Notes: generated by a model not told the origin, from the letters alone. DNA of 64,000 nt from Gammaproteobacteria bacterium (GCA_002708765.1 PAPD01000012.1:3483-67482), one strand, 5' to 3'. Counted from the stretch's first letter, positions 16,306 to 25,382 are shown. Program-made: numbers and translations.

Positions 16306-17739
16306 CTAATCTGCAGAAGAAGACGCGCTAGCGGTGCGGCTAATCTCTTTTCTCGCGTCTTTTCGTTTAAAGGCCAGTTTCAGTTTATTCAGGCGAGCTG
16401 AATTGACCGGATAGCGAAGCATAGTAATAACTCCTATTGTATAAAAAATCCATGGTGGAACTACATAAATATATGCAAGGGCATCCAGCGCTGCTTGGTC
16501 ATTAACTCGAGATGGATCGAATCCGAACAATTCGAGTGCAGGTAATGCCAAGCCTAGCGCAAGTGCTGCAACGAGCTTTTGTCCTAGAGACCAGACTGCT
16601 ATGTAGGCGCCTGCGATGTTTTCTTGGGATCTTCTGGCTGCAATCTCTATGACATCTGCTTTCATCGACATTGACAGTGCTCCAAAACTGCCGCCGGCAA
16701 TACCGTAAAAGGCAAGGCACAAAAAGAAAGTTCCCAGGTCGCCAGGTCCTACCGCTAGGAAGCTAGGTGTAACCACAACGAAGAGAATACCTCCTATCAA
16801 CCAGGTATTTTTCTTGCCCAGTCTGTTTGCGAGCAATAACCAGAAAGGGAGCGCCAAGATATTTGCTCCGAAATACCCCAGCAGGATTAACTGAGTCCAG
16901 GCTTCGGCTTTCACCACATAGGTAGCAAACAGCATGAATGTAGCGGAACCCCATCCGGTTCCTAACGACATAAGCATGAATGCCACGAAAAGTAACATAA
17001 ACGAGCCGTTTTTTAGCATACCTTTTAGGTGGACTAGCGGGTTTGCTCTCGGGTGAGGGTATGCATTTCTCTCCTTTACTTTTAAAAGCGTGATGGTGAC
17101 CAGCACAGGCAATGCCACAAGCGCGAAAGACCCTATGATTGTCAGGCCTTCCCGAGGAAGAGATCCATAGCCAGTAATCTGGCCTGCCAGAACAGGAATA
17201 AACAAAACGCTTACATTTCCGAGGAAACCGAAGGCCTGCCGCCATCCCGTTATACTTGTTCTTTCGTTGTAGTCATCCGAAAGCTCAGCTCCCCAAGCAT
17301 AGTAAGGGATGTTAACCATTGTCCATCCTAGCCATAGGAGAACAGCCCAGAAAAGAAGGTACCACCTTGATAACGGAAGCTGATTTAACGCTTCCGGATT
17401 GAACAGCTGGAACGCGGATATCATCATCAAAGCAGTTCCTGCTGCTATACATGGCTTTCTTCGTCCAAAGGGTCCCCTCGTCCGGTCGCTAAGAGCGCCA
17501 ATGAGGGGGTCAGTAATAACGTCGGAGATCCTTGCAAGCATCAGAATCAGTCCCACTTCTGTCAGGGAAAGCCCGAAATCTTTGGAGTAAACCAAGGGAA
17601 GATATAAGCCTACAGGTATGGACGCGAGGTAGACCGCGTATTCTGGAAGACCGAAATAGATTAGTGTTGATTTCCTGATCAGATTTAAGAATCTTTTTTT
17701 TATTAGTCTACGCTCAATCAGAGGAAAATCTACTGTCAT
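16306..17739 (-). CDS. MFS transporter of the GPH (glycoside-pentoside-hexuronide:cation) type
   Basis: A 477-residue, twelve-helix transporter of the MelB/GusB-like class. It contains DVITDPLIGALSDRTRGPFGRRKP in the first cytosolic loop (residues about 72-95), the classic GPH motif, and WTMVNIPYYAWGAELSDDYNERT. Cation-coupled uptake of a sugar or glycoside is the family role, although many marine GPH members have unknown substrates. It is first in the operon with the ThuA-like gene. Its start codon is only about 60 nt from the probable start of the divergent gene at 17804, so the promoters must overlap. Confidence 0.92.
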   Translation of the reverse strand: MTVDFPLIERRLIKKRFLNLIRKSTLIYFGLPEYAVYLASIPVGLYLPLVYSKDFGLSLTEVGLILMLARISDVITDPLIGALSDRTRGPFGRRKPCIAAGTALMMISAFQLFNPEALNQLPLSRWYLLFWAVLLWLGWTMVNIPYYAWGAELSDDYNERTSITGWRQAFGFLGNVSVLFIPVLAGQITGYGSLPREGLTIIGSFALVALPVLVTITLLKVKERNAYPHPRANPLVHLKGMLKNGSFMLLFVAFMLMSLGTGWGSATFMLFATYVVKAEAWTQLILLGYFGANILALPFWLLLANRLGKKNTWLIGGILFVVVTPSFLAVGPGDLGTFFLCLAFYGIAGGSFGALSMSMKADVIEIAARRSQENIAGAYIAVWSLGQKLVAALALGLALPALELFGFDPSRVNDQAALDALAYIYVVPPWIFYTIGVITMLRYPVNSARLNKLKLAFKRKDARKEISRTASASSSAD

Positions 17740-17803
17740 ATTGCTTTTGATTTTATTTTCAAAGTTTGCTCAAATTGCGATCTGTCGGGAGCAGTGCGTT
17801 ACC

Positions 17804-18337
17804 TTGATAAAATCTAGCTTTGAAAATCTGAAGAAGATATCTGAAAACCCTCGATCTCTGGAGCATGACTGGAGGCTGATTGATCAAGCTCTCCCCCCAT
17901 TTTTGAGGGCAATATTGCTTGCGGATGGAACCGTTACCTCTTTATTAAGCGCTTACATGGGAGAGGACATTGAAGTGATAACCACACAGCAGAACCGTGT
18001 GGTCACGCCTATTCCTCTAAAATACCTGAAGCTAAATAGGAACGACGAGGCTTTTTTCAGGAAAGTTGAACTCCTTGGGAAGTTAACTAGGAAGTGTTAT
18101 GCCAGCGCAGAAAGCATACTTAACCCCTCTCTTATAGGAGATAGGTTGTTTAATTTGCTCATTGATGAAGCTGGGGGTATGGGAGAGGTTCTTCGAAATT
18201 CGGCGAGTGGAAGCTACCGGGAGATTCTTGATATACCTAAGGCATCGAGGTTTAGTGCGCAGCGAACCTACGGTGTCCTCCTGGAAAAAGTGCCCAGCAT
18301 CCTGATTACTGAGAAATTCCTTATCAAAAATTTCTAG
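17804..18337 (+). CDS. Chorismate lyase-like protein
   Basis: About 177 residues, resembling the DUF98/UbiC-like chorismate lyase fold: LPPFLRAILLADGTVTSLLSAYMGEDIEVI, then ELLGKLTRKCYASAESIL. Real UbiC makes 4-hydroxybenzoate and pyruvate from chorismate in ubiquinone synthesis, but this branch has uncertain activity. The start is a TTG at 17804 with GGGAG 12 nt upstream. A longer reading from TTG 17741 is open, but would begin only 2 nt from the divergent MFS start, so I prefer the shorter one. Its TAG overlaps the convergent phosphatase stop in the sequence CTAG. Confidence 0.6.
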   Translation: MIKSSFENLKKISENPRSLEHDWRLIDQALPPFLRAILLADGTVTSLLSAYMGEDIEVITTQQNRVVTPIPLKYLKLNRNDEAFFRKVELLGKLTRKCYASAESILNPSLIGDRLFNLLIDEAGGMGEVLRNSASGSYREILDIPKASRFSAQRTYGVLLEKVPSILITEKFLIKNF

Positions 18338-19134
18338 TCGAGGAGTTGGTTTCTAATCTCTTGTCGCTTTTTTTCTCCGAAATCCAGTTCGTCAAGATAG
18401 TTATCAAGGCTCCCGAAGGTTTTATCAATATGCTCGAAGGTGTTGGTGAGGTATGGCGCTTCGACTCCTGATAGAACATGAAGAATGCCCTCATGTATTT
18501 CTTCTGAAAGACCACTCTCTCTTCTGTTCTCAAGCATTCTCTTCTTAGTTCTATCAACCAGTTCAATCGCCTGATTACTTAAGAGATAGTCATCAAGGAT
18601 GGTTTCCTTGGTTACTCCCAAAGCATAAAGGATTAGAGCCGCGCCGAAACCTGTTCGGTCTTTTCCCGCTGAGCAGTGAAATAGGAATCCGTTCTCGGTG
18701 TTGATTAATAGATCCAGTAGTTTGGCATATACCTCCATATGTTCTAGAGCAATTTCCCTTGTAACATTTATCATGAATTCACGAAAATCTGACTCTGTTG
18801 GTTCGCTACCCTCTTCCAGGACTTGATTCTGGAATTGAGCCGAGCTGCCCGGCCAGATAGGCAAGTGGACTCTGCAATGAAAAGGATATCCCGAAGGTGT
18901 CAGAGAATTCAGGGCCTCTTCCTCGCTCCTGAGATCACATATACGACCGATATCGAGTGCAGCGAATTCTTCGAAGTGGTTTTCATCTATTTCAGCCATG
19001 GTGCCGCAACGGTAGAGTTTGCCTTTTGCTACCTTGGTTCCGCTAGACGTAAAATAACCACCGAAATCTCTTAGGTTGATAGCCCCTGGTATTTTAATAA
19101 ATCTATCTGATTGAGTTTTGAGAGTACTATTCAT
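18334..19134 (-). CDS. Tyrosine/dual-specificity protein phosphatase (IphP/PTP family)
   Basis: A 266-residue cytosolic phosphatase. The catalytic P-loop HCSAGKDRTG (CX5R, cysteine near residue 154) is followed by a helix of the tyrosine/lipid phosphatase class (DUF1223/Y_phosphatase3 type). The N-terminal block INLRDFGGY is typical of this subgroup, which includes bacterial phosphatases acting on phosphotyrosine or phosphoinositides. The last 4 nt overlap the chorismate-lyase-like gene. Role not evident; the neighbours are unrelated. Confidence 0.92.
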   Translation of the reverse strand: MNSTLKTQSDRFIKIPGAINLRDFGGYFTSSGTKVAKGKLYRCGTMAEIDENHFEEFAALDIGRICDLRSEEEALNSLTPSGYPFHCRVHLPIWPGSSAQFQNQVLEEGSEPTESDFREFMINVTREIALEHMEVYAKLLDLLINTENGFLFHCSAGKDRTGFGAALILYALGVTKETILDDYLLSNQAIELVDRTKKRMLENRRESGLSEEIHEGILHVLSGVEAPYLTNTFEHIDKTFGSLDNYLDELDFGEKKRQEIRNQLLD

Positions 19135-19288
19135 GCAACAATGTTAACATTTTCTTGGTGCGGTTTTATGAAGATTAGGGTAATTGTTTAGGGTATAGAA
19201 ATCGGCGTGATCATTATCAATCAATTTTTTTAGGAATGGTCTGGGTGGTTGTTAGAGTAGCAGATAATTGGAATTGAGGAAGAAGAAG

Positions 19289-20260
19289 GTGACGAGATTA
19301 AAAAAGAAGGACTTAGAGATAAAAACCGAGTTTGTAGAAGCGAATGGCTTGAATTTCGAGGTTCAAATTTGTGGGAACCAGGATAGCAAGAAGCTCGCTA
19401 TATGCCTCCACGGTTTTCCTGAACATGCCATATCCTGGCGTTACCAGTTGCCTGTCTTGGCGAAGCTGGGCTACAAGGCATGGGCTCCTAACATGAGAGG
19501 GTATGGAAGATCTTCTACCCCGCCCAGCCGGGAAGATTATGCAATAGAGAAACTTATGGAAGATGTAGGCCAGTTAATAGACGCCGCAGGTGTAGAAGAA
19601 ACCGTGCTTATCGCCCACGATTGGGGAGCAGTTGTTGCTTGGTTATTCGCAATTCGTCAAGTCAGGCCGCTGAGCAAATTGATTATATGCAATGTTCCTC
19701 ACCCTGGAGCGGTGTCTCAGCAGATTAGTTGGGCACAGCTTAGAAAATCCTGGTACATATTTTTTTTCCAGCTCCCTAAAATCCCCGAGTGGCTATTGGG
19801 AAGTCGACGCAATCACGGCATGATCAAAGAAACTAGCACTTTTCCTGAGAATTATTCCGATGAGGTGATGGAGATATATTCGCAGAATCTCCGACGGCCA
19901 GGCGGGTTGAAAGCGATGATTGATTATTACCGCGATTATTTTCGGTCAGGAATGAAACGACAGAGGGATATCGGATTCCCGATTATAGAAGTGCCAACCC
20001 TTATTTGCTGGGGTGAAGATGATATGGCGCTGACAAAAGCAACCACCTATGGGACCGAGCATTGGGTTCGGAATCTTACTATTCGTTATCTTCCTCGAAT
20101 ATCCCACTGGGTTCAGCAGGATGCTCCGGATGAGGTCAATGCCATGATTACTTCCTTCTTGTCTGGCAGCTCTGTGCCACAAATGATTTGGGAATCTAGA
20201 CTGGTATCGATTGAAGCGGATACGAAAACTAACAATGAAGGAAAAGGAGATTCAGAATGA
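19289..20260 (+). CDS. Epoxide-hydrolase-like alpha/beta hydrolase
   Basis: About 323 residues. The oxyanion motif HGFPEHAISW is near residue 47. The nucleophile elbow AHDWGAVVAW has Asp as nucleophile, as in epoxide hydrolases and haloalkane dehalogenases. MRGYGRSS precedes, and the C-terminal GEDDMAL and ISHWVQQDAP give the acid and histidine. The family hydrolyses epoxides or similar esters. I choose the GTG at 19289 with GAGGAAGAAGAAG just upstream; a TTG at 19268 would add 7 residues. The next gene starts inside this stop (ATGA), so the two are coupled. The pair could process an epoxide or alcohol intermediate. Confidence 0.9.
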   Translation: MTRLKKKDLEIKTEFVEANGLNFEVQICGNQDSKKLAICLHGFPEHAISWRYQLPVLAKLGYKAWAPNMRGYGRSSTPPSREDYAIEKLMEDVGQLIDAAGVEETVLIAHDWGAVVAWLFAIRQVRPLSKLIICNVPHPGAVSQQISWAQLRKSWYIFFFQLPKIPEWLLGSRRNHGMIKETSTFPENYSDEVMEIYSQNLRRPGGLKAMIDYYRDYFRSGMKRQRDIGFPIIEVPTLICWGEDDMALTKATTYGTEHWVRNLTIRYLPRISHWVQQDAPDEVNAMITSFLSGSSVPQMIWESRLVSIEADTKTNNEGKGDSE

Positions 20261-21261
20261 AAGTCGCAGCGGTAACTAAAGCCGGAGGGTTAGAGTATCT
20301 TAAAATCGAAGATCGAGGTGAGCCTCCGATTGGAGCTGGAGAGTTAAAAGTCCGGATTGGCGCGAGCTCGCTAAACTTTCATGATTATGCAGTAGTTACG
20401 GGAATGATTCCTGTGGATCTAGGCAGAATTCCCATGTCTGATGGGGCTGGAGAAGTTATAGAAGTGGCTCCTGATGTCTCGGATTTTAAGCCAGGAGACG
20501 GAGTGGTTTCTCTCTTTTTTCCTAAATGGGAAGCGGGTGAGCCTGATTTGCCAAAACTTTCGGGCGTTCCTGGCGATAACAGGGACGGTTTTGGAGCTGA
20601 AATCATTGTTGGTCCCGCATCGGCTTTTACCAGAATACCTCGAGATTACAGTTTTTCCGAAGCAGCGACTTTGCCCTGTGCTGCTTTAACGGCATGGCGT
20701 GCGCTTATGACCAAGGCAAGAATAAAACCGGGAGATTGGGTCTTGACTCAGGGAACCGGGGGAGTTTCGATATTTGCGATCCAGTTCGCAAAAGCGGCTG
20801 GAGCCGGAGTCATTTCCACGAGTTCCTCGGAAGAAAAACTGGAAGGATTAAAAAATCTTGGTGTGGATCACGTGATAAATTACAAAGAAAATTCTAAATG
20901 GGGCGAGGAAGCAAAGAGAATTACTGGGGGTAGAGGTGTTGATGAAGTAATAGAAATTGGCGGAGCGGGGACCCTGGGGCAGTCCATAACGGCTTGCTCT
21001 ATCGGAGGGCATATATCCTTGATAGGTATTTTGGCAGGCCTTGCCGCAGAGCTTCCTATAGCACAGCTTTTCTCTCAGAACATTACCATTGATGGGATTA
21101 CTGTGGGGTCTAAAGAAGAGCAGGAAGATATGATCCGGGCGATCGAGATTAATAGAATTAAGCCGATAATTAGCGATGCCTTCAAGCTGGATGACATAAG
21201 AGAAGCTTTTGCTCATCAGGCAGCGCAAAAACATTTTGGAAAGATTGTTTTGGAGATCTGA
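20257..21261 (+). CDS. Zinc-less MDR (quinone-oxidoreductase-like) dehydrogenase
   Basis: A 334-residue MDR-family NAD(P)-dependent reductase with cofactor loop GTGGVSIFAIQFAKAAGAGV at about residues 166-185 and a GVDEVIEIGG motif. The N-terminal catalytic zinc ligands of true alcohol dehydrogenases are missing, although MSDGAGEV and DYAVVTG are present. This makes a quinone oxidoreductase or enoyl reductase more likely than an alcohol dehydrogenase. Its ATG overlaps the hydrolase TGA by 1 nt (ATGA). Confidence 0.92.
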   Translation: MKVAAVTKAGGLEYLKIEDRGEPPIGAGELKVRIGASSLNFHDYAVVTGMIPVDLGRIPMSDGAGEVIEVAPDVSDFKPGDGVVSLFFPKWEAGEPDLPKLSGVPGDNRDGFGAEIIVGPASAFTRIPRDYSFSEAATLPCAALTAWRALMTKARIKPGDWVLTQGTGGVSIFAIQFAKAAGAGVISTSSSEEKLEGLKNLGVDHVINYKENSKWGEEAKRITGGRGVDEVIEIGGAGTLGQSITACSIGGHISLIGILAGLAAELPIAQLFSQNITIDGITVGSKEEQEDMIRAIEINRIKPIISDAFKLDDIREAFAHQAAQKHFGKIVLEI

Positions 21262-21290
21262 CCTTTGGGTCGAGAGAAGAGGTTAATGCG

Positions 21291-22562
21291 TTACTGGGAG
21301 GCTGCCGAAATATGGAAGCGGAATACTTTTTCGAGATGTCCAGAATGTCTAACCGAGCGCAACCATTTGTTCACCGCATTTCTCAGGCCTTTATCTTGGT
21401 GAATTAAAATCCCTTTTTTTTGTAGGTTAAGCGGCTTAACCTGGGTTGTGCATAGGGCCCGGTTTTTTTCGGTCTGTACAGAGGCTTCAATTTGATCTGT
21501 AATCATTACGTCGGCCCTGCCTTCTATTATTTCCATAAAAATCGTCTTGTTATCAGGGTAAATTATCTTTCCAGCGTGTTTGATGTTTTTATCCAGAAAT
21601 TCTTCATTTGTTCCTCCTGGATTCACTACCACTCTCACTCCTTTTTGGTCTATTTTCTTGAGACTGGAGTAGTGTTGGGCTTTAGAGCATAGTGAAACCG
21701 GTATTTTCCCGCCGGTATGATAGGGCTCGGAAAAGTACGCTAGGGTTTCCCTTTCCGCTGTTATGGAAATCCCACTCATTGCCACATCAAATTTGTTTTC
21801 CTTCAAGTCTCTCATTATTTCCGGCCAGGTAGTGTCTATAAAAACAAGCTTTACGCTAAGCTCTGTCGCTAGAGATTTTGCCAGATCTGCGTCAATGCCT
21901 TTTATTACTGGTTCTTTCTCGGTTGCATCTTTAATAGAAAACGGTTCGTAGTCTCCGGTAGTTCCTACCCTGAGTATGCCGCTTTTTTTCACTTGCTCGA
22001 ATGCAGATACATAGAAATCTAAATTGGCGAGCTCCCGGAAGATATTATGCTTTGCCTTTTCCGAAAGGCATTTTATTTCCATATAGCTCAAAAATTCGTT
22101 TATGTTTGCGACGTGCTCTGGAAGTAGTTGAATGATTTTTCTTCCTATGCTTTCTATGCGTGGCCGGATGTTTTTCATCAAATCGGTGCTATAAGCAGGG
22201 GGTCCTTCCCCCTCCCAATTTCTATGCCAACACCTTTGAATTTCCTTGGCTGCCTCGAAATGGGCTACGAAAATCGAAGTAATATTCTCTGTCTTGATCC
22301 GGTGCTCCAGGCCATGTTTAATGGAGGACAGGAGAACTTTCTCTTCTCGTGCTTTCGACTCGATTGGTATTCCATGAATCCATTTGTAACTAGCGACCTC
22401 CTTCATCAAATTGAGGCGCATACTAATGTTTTCATAAAGGACATTCTCTGCGAAAGTCTTTCCAGAAATTAGAACAAGAAATAGTGCTGAGGCCAGAAAC
22501 AAAAAACCCGGCAGAAAAAGGCTGTTTTTCTGAGCTGGGCCTGAGACCTTTTGTTTACTCAT
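21291..22562 (-). CDS. Periplasmic chorismate mutase (AroQ gamma) fused to cyclohexadienyl dehydratase (PheC)
   Basis: A 423-residue two-domain exported protein. A signal or anchor segment (about residues 15-36) is followed by an AroQ-gamma chorismate mutase domain, about residues 45-170, with RLNLMKEVASYKW, IESKAREEKVL and FEAAKEIQRCW. Then comes a PheC-like periplasmic binding-protein-fold dehydratase, about residues 190-420, with LRVGTTGDYEPFSI, GIDADLAKSLA, GISITAERETLAYFS and VVVNPGGTNEEF. Together they would turn chorismate into prephenate and then phenylpyruvate in the periplasm. The gene begins 3 nt after the glycerophosphodiesterase stop, suggesting coupling. Both domains look complete. 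Confidence 0.88.
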   Translation of the reverse strand: MSKQKVSGPAQKNSLFLPGFLFLASALFLVLISGKTFAENVLYENISMRLNLMKEVASYKWIHGIPIESKAREEKVLLSSIKHGLEHRIKTENITSIFVAHFEAAKEIQRCWHRNWEGEGPPAYSTDLMKNIRPRIESIGRKIIQLLPEHVANINEFLSYMEIKCLSEKAKHNIFRELANLDFYVSAFEQVKKSGILRVGTTGDYEPFSIKDATEKEPVIKGIDADLAKSLATELSVKLVFIDTTWPEIMRDLKENKFDVAMSGISITAERETLAYFSEPYHTGGKIPVSLCSKAQHYSSLKKIDQKGVRVVVNPGGTNEEFLDKNIKHAGKIIYPDNKTIFMEIIEGRADVMITDQIEASVQTEKNRALCTTQVKPLNLQKKGILIHQDKGLRNAVNKWLRSVRHSGHLEKVFRFHISAASQ

Positions 22563-22565
22563 TTT

Positions 22566-23261
22566 TCATTGGGTATGAATTTGCTTTACTACACGGTCTG
22601 GGAAATCGCTAAAAATACCGTCTACCCCGGCTCTAATTAAAGTTCTGATATCGTTAGGAGAGTTTGCTGTATAAGCCAGAACCTTAAAACCCTTTTTTTG
22701 TGCATGTTGGATTATCTCGGATGAAATCTGACTCTTTGCCAGGTTTATGGACCAGGCTCCGACTCCCGTGCTTCTGTCGGCCCAATCAGCAGGAAGTTTG
22801 TCAAAAAGAATACCTCTCCGGAAATTTTTATGAACTAGTGATAGCTCTTTATGATTGAAAGATGAGACGAGATAATCACTAGGATCGGCTCCTCCTGAAA
22901 TTGCGATGTTCAATAGGTCGCTCACGGGTTCCGCGGTGCCTATTCCCTTCAATTCGACGTTAACCCCACAGCGCCCACTAACAAGATTTAGAACTTCTCT
23001 TAGTTCAGGAATTTTTTCTCCGTTACCGGCATCGAGTTTTTCGATTTCCGCTAGCGAGAGGGTCGCTATGTTGCCAGTTCCGTTTGTGGTTCGGTCTACT
23101 TCGGAGTCATGAATAACGAACAGTTTTCCACTCGACATATGGACATCTAGCTCAATAAAATCACAACCTAGCTTCATCGCATAATCGAAAGAAGCCATAG
23201 TGTTTTCGGGTTGGTATCCTTTTGCTCCGCGATGCCCTATTACAATTATTTGTTTTCTCAT
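22566..23261 (-). CDS. ugpQ: Glycerophosphodiester phosphodiesterase (UgpQ-type)
   Basis: A 231-residue cytosolic GDPD. The metal-site motifs GHRGAKGYQPENTMASF and ELDVHMSSGKLFVIHDS are at residues 9-60, and the C-terminal GVDGIFSDFPD is typical. No signal peptide is present, so it matches UgpQ rather than periplasmic GlpQ. It releases sn-glycerol-3-phosphate from phospholipid headgroup diesters. It lies 34 nt from the divergent dnaX and immediately before the AroQ-PheC fusion gene. The operon pairing has no obvious metabolic logic. Confidence 0.9.
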   Translation of the reverse strand: MRKQIIVIGHRGAKGYQPENTMASFDYAMKLGCDFIELDVHMSSGKLFVIHDSEVDRTTNGTGNIATLSLAEIEKLDAGNGEKIPELREVLNLVSGRCGVNVELKGIGTAEPVSDLLNIAISGGADPSDYLVSSFNHKELSLVHKNFRRGILFDKLPADWADRSTGVGAWSINLAKSQISSEIIQHAQKKGFKVLAYTANSPNDIRTLIRAGVDGIFSDFPDRVVKQIHTQ

Positions 23262-23310
23262 CTGGTTGCTTTTGCTTATATATCATGGTCCATAGATGTA
23301 CAATGATCGC

Positions 23311-25044
23311 ATGACTTACCAAGTTTTAGCTAGGAAATATAGACCCTCGAGTTTTTCGAACCTTGAAGGGCAGGATCATATATCCCGAGCTCTGGTGAAC
23401 TCTCTCGGGACTGGAAAATTGCATCATGCTTACCTCTTCTCAGGAACTAGGGGGGTAGGAAAAACCACTATCGCACGAATCCTTGCTCGTTGTATGAACT
23501 GCGAGGATGGAATAAAGGCCGAGGCTTGCGGTAACTGCAATAGTTGTCGAGAAATCCTGGAAGGAAGAAACGTAGATCTGATTGAGGTTGATGCTGCTTC
23601 GAGAACCGGGGTGGAGGACATGCGTGAATTGCTTGAGAATGTCCAATACATGCCTGTCGGGGGCAGGTTTAAGATATATCTCATTGATGAAGTGCACATG
23701 TTATCGAAAAGCAGTTTTAATGCGATGTTGAAGACCCTGGAAGAACCTCCTGAACATGTAAAATTCTTGTTTGCTACTACAGACCCCAAAAAGATACCGG
23801 TCACGGTGCTGTCAAGATGCATTCAGCTAAATTTGAAAAGCCTGTCTGTCGAACAGATATTACATCACCTTCAGATAGTGCTGGAGGCAGAAGCTATAGA
23901 TTTTGAGGAAGCAGCAATCCGGCTAATAGCAAATGCTGCAGATGGAAGTATGCGGGACGCCCTTAGTCTCGCTGACCAAGCCATAGCATACGGGAGTAAT
24001 GTGGTTGGTGAGGATTCGGTTAAATCTATGCTAGGACTAGCGGATCAAAGCCCTATTAATGATTTGCTCGAGTCGATAATAGAGGAAAATGGCAGAGAGT
24101 TATTTTCTCTAATTGACGGGGTGGCGGAATATACCCCAGATTATTCTCTTCTTCTCGAGGAAATGGTTAGCTTCCTGCACCGGCTAGCGGTCTTCCAGGT
24201 GGTCCCTGATCCTCGAGAGAAATTGCGCGGGGAGCAAGATAAAACCGATTACTTTGCAAACAAATTGGATCCCGAGCAACTGCAGTTATTGTATCAGATA
24301 GCGCTCATGGGCCAGAAAGATTTACCACTTGCACCTAATCCGAGAATCGGTTTTGAGATGGTTATGTTGAGGATGATGTCTTTTTTTCCTTCGGGCTCTG
24401 ACTCAGAGGAGCATAGTCTCGTTAGCTCGGTAGCTCAGAATAGTTCTATGGGATCCCTTGAAGCAGATTCTGTTCGCGATTCTGGCCAGTCTGCCTTGAG
24501 AGGGCTCAAGGAAAAATTGGTAGGGGAGAAGAGTGGAAAGACAGTAAAAACAGAAAAGGCAGAAATATCTGAAGAAATTAAACCAGCGATGGAAAAGTCT
24601 GATTCAAGTAATGAAGAAGAAAAAAAGAATAGAGAACATGTTAGTTCGAAAGATGAGCTGCTTCCTTCTGACTGGTTAAACGTAGTTGAATCAATGAAGA
24701 TCTCGGGGATCACCAAGACCTTGGCTTTGAACTGCGAGCTAAGAAGCGTTGAAAAAGATAATGTGCTGTTGATTCTGGATGAGAGACATTCGAGCTTGTT
24801 CAATAAAGAACACGAAACTAAAATTTCGGCTGCTCTGACGGACTTTTTCTCAAGAAAGTATTTGGCAGAAATAAAGATAGGGTCGCTTGGGTGTGAAACT
24901 CCGGCCGAAGAGATTGAAAGGCGTATTGTAGAAAATAAAAGAAAGGCGATGGAAGAAGTCAACAACGATGCCACAATTCAGCATCTTGTTAAGGCGTTTG
25001 ATGGAAAGATTGACCCGGAAAGTGTTGTAAAAACTGGAAGCTAG
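23311..25044 (+). CDS. dnaX: DNA polymerase III subunit tau (and gamma by frameshift)
   Basis: A 577-residue clamp-loader ATPase. The start at ATG 23311 gives the conserved MTYQVLARKYRP; a 5-residue longer start at 23296 is less likely. Walker A is GTRGVGKTTIA, the zinc-binding cysteines are in ARCMNCEDG and CGNCNSC, and the arginine finger is VLSRC. The C-terminal third is a charged linker followed by the tau domain that contacts the polymerase and DnaB. At 24621-24627 the in-frame heptamer A AAA AAG allows -1 slippage; the shifted frame reads one Glu codon and then TAG at 24630-24632. This predicts a 440-residue gamma protein ending in Glu, as in E. coli. ybaB and recR follow, the usual operon. 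Confidence 0.97.
   Translation: MTYQVLARKYRPSSFSNLEGQDHISRALVNSLGTGKLHHAYLFSGTRGVGKTTIARILARCMNCEDGIKAEACGNCNSCREILEGRNVDLIEVDAASRTGVEDMRELLENVQYMPVGGRFKIYLIDEVHMLSKSSFNAMLKTLEEPPEHVKFLFATTDPKKIPVTVLSRCIQLNLKSLSVEQILHHLQIVLEAEAIDFEEAAIRLIANAADGSMRDALSLADQAIAYGSNVVGEDSVKSMLGLADQSPINDLLESIIEENGRELFSLIDGVAEYTPDYSLLLEEMVSFLHRLAVFQVVPDPREKLRGEQDKTDYFANKLDPEQLQLLYQIALMGQKDLPLAPNPRIGFEMVMLRMMSFFPSGSDSEEHSLVSSVAQNSSMGSLEADSVRDSGQSALRGLKEKLVGEKSGKTVKTEKAEISEEIKPAMEKSDSSNEEEKKNREHVSSKDELLPSDWLNVVESMKISGITKTLALNCELRSVEKDNVLLILDERHSSLFNKEHETKISAALTDFFSRKYLAEIKIGSLGCETPAEEIERRIVENKRKAMEEVNNDATIQHLVKAFDGKIDPESVVKTGS
24621..24632 (+). other. Predicted -1 programmed frameshift site in dnaX
   Basis: The heptamer A AAA AAG occupies 24621-24627 in the zero frame (codons GAA AAA AAG). 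In the -1 frame it reads AAA AAA GAA TAG. This is the same architecture as the E. coli dnaX slip site, where the shifted frame also gives a Glu codon and then a stop. I see neither a strong upstream Shine-Dalgarno-like stimulator nor a strong hairpin downstream, only a weak GAAC/GTTC 4-bp stem, so efficiency is unknown. Confidence 0.8.
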
Positions 25045-25058
25045 AGGAGTATCGAAAA

Positions 25059-25382
25059 ATGAACGAGGGGCTCGATTCGTTAATGAAGCAGGCTCAACAG
25101 ATGCAAAGAAAAATGGAGCGTCTTCGTGCTGAAATGACTAAAAGTGAGGTAATTGGGGAATCTGGCGCGGGACTAGTTAAAATAACTATGTCTGGCAGTC
25201 ACGATGTAAAATCCGTGAAAATTGATCCAGCTCTTTATTCTGAAGAAAAAATTGTCCTTGAAGAAATGGTTGCGGCGGCATTCAACGATGCCGTTAGGCG
25301 CGTGGAGGAGCATCAGAAAAGCCAATTGTCAGAGCTAACAGGCGGTATTCCGTTGCCCTTCGGTATGAAATTACCTTTTTGA
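25059..25382 (+). CDS. ybaB: YbaB/EbfC nucleoid-associated protein
   Basis: A 107-residue small DNA-binding protein. LMKQAQQMQRKMERLRAEM and the VKITMSGSHDVKSVKIDP core are characteristic of the YbaB/EbfC family, which binds DNA as a dimer with tweezer-like arms. It sits between dnaX (14 nt upstream) and recR (1-nt overlap of the long reading), the conserved bacterial arrangement. An AGGAG site lies before the ATG. Confidence 0.97.
   Translation: MNEGLDSLMKQAQQMQRKMERLRAEMTKSEVIGESGAGLVKITMSGSHDVKSVKIDPALYSEEKIVLEEMVAAAFNDAVRRVEEHQKSQLSELTGGIPLPFGMKLPF

Noticed and set aside
24435..24974. Minus-strand open frame opposite dnaX
   Set aside because: Serine-rich shadow of the charged tau linker, with no domain or ribosome-binding signal.
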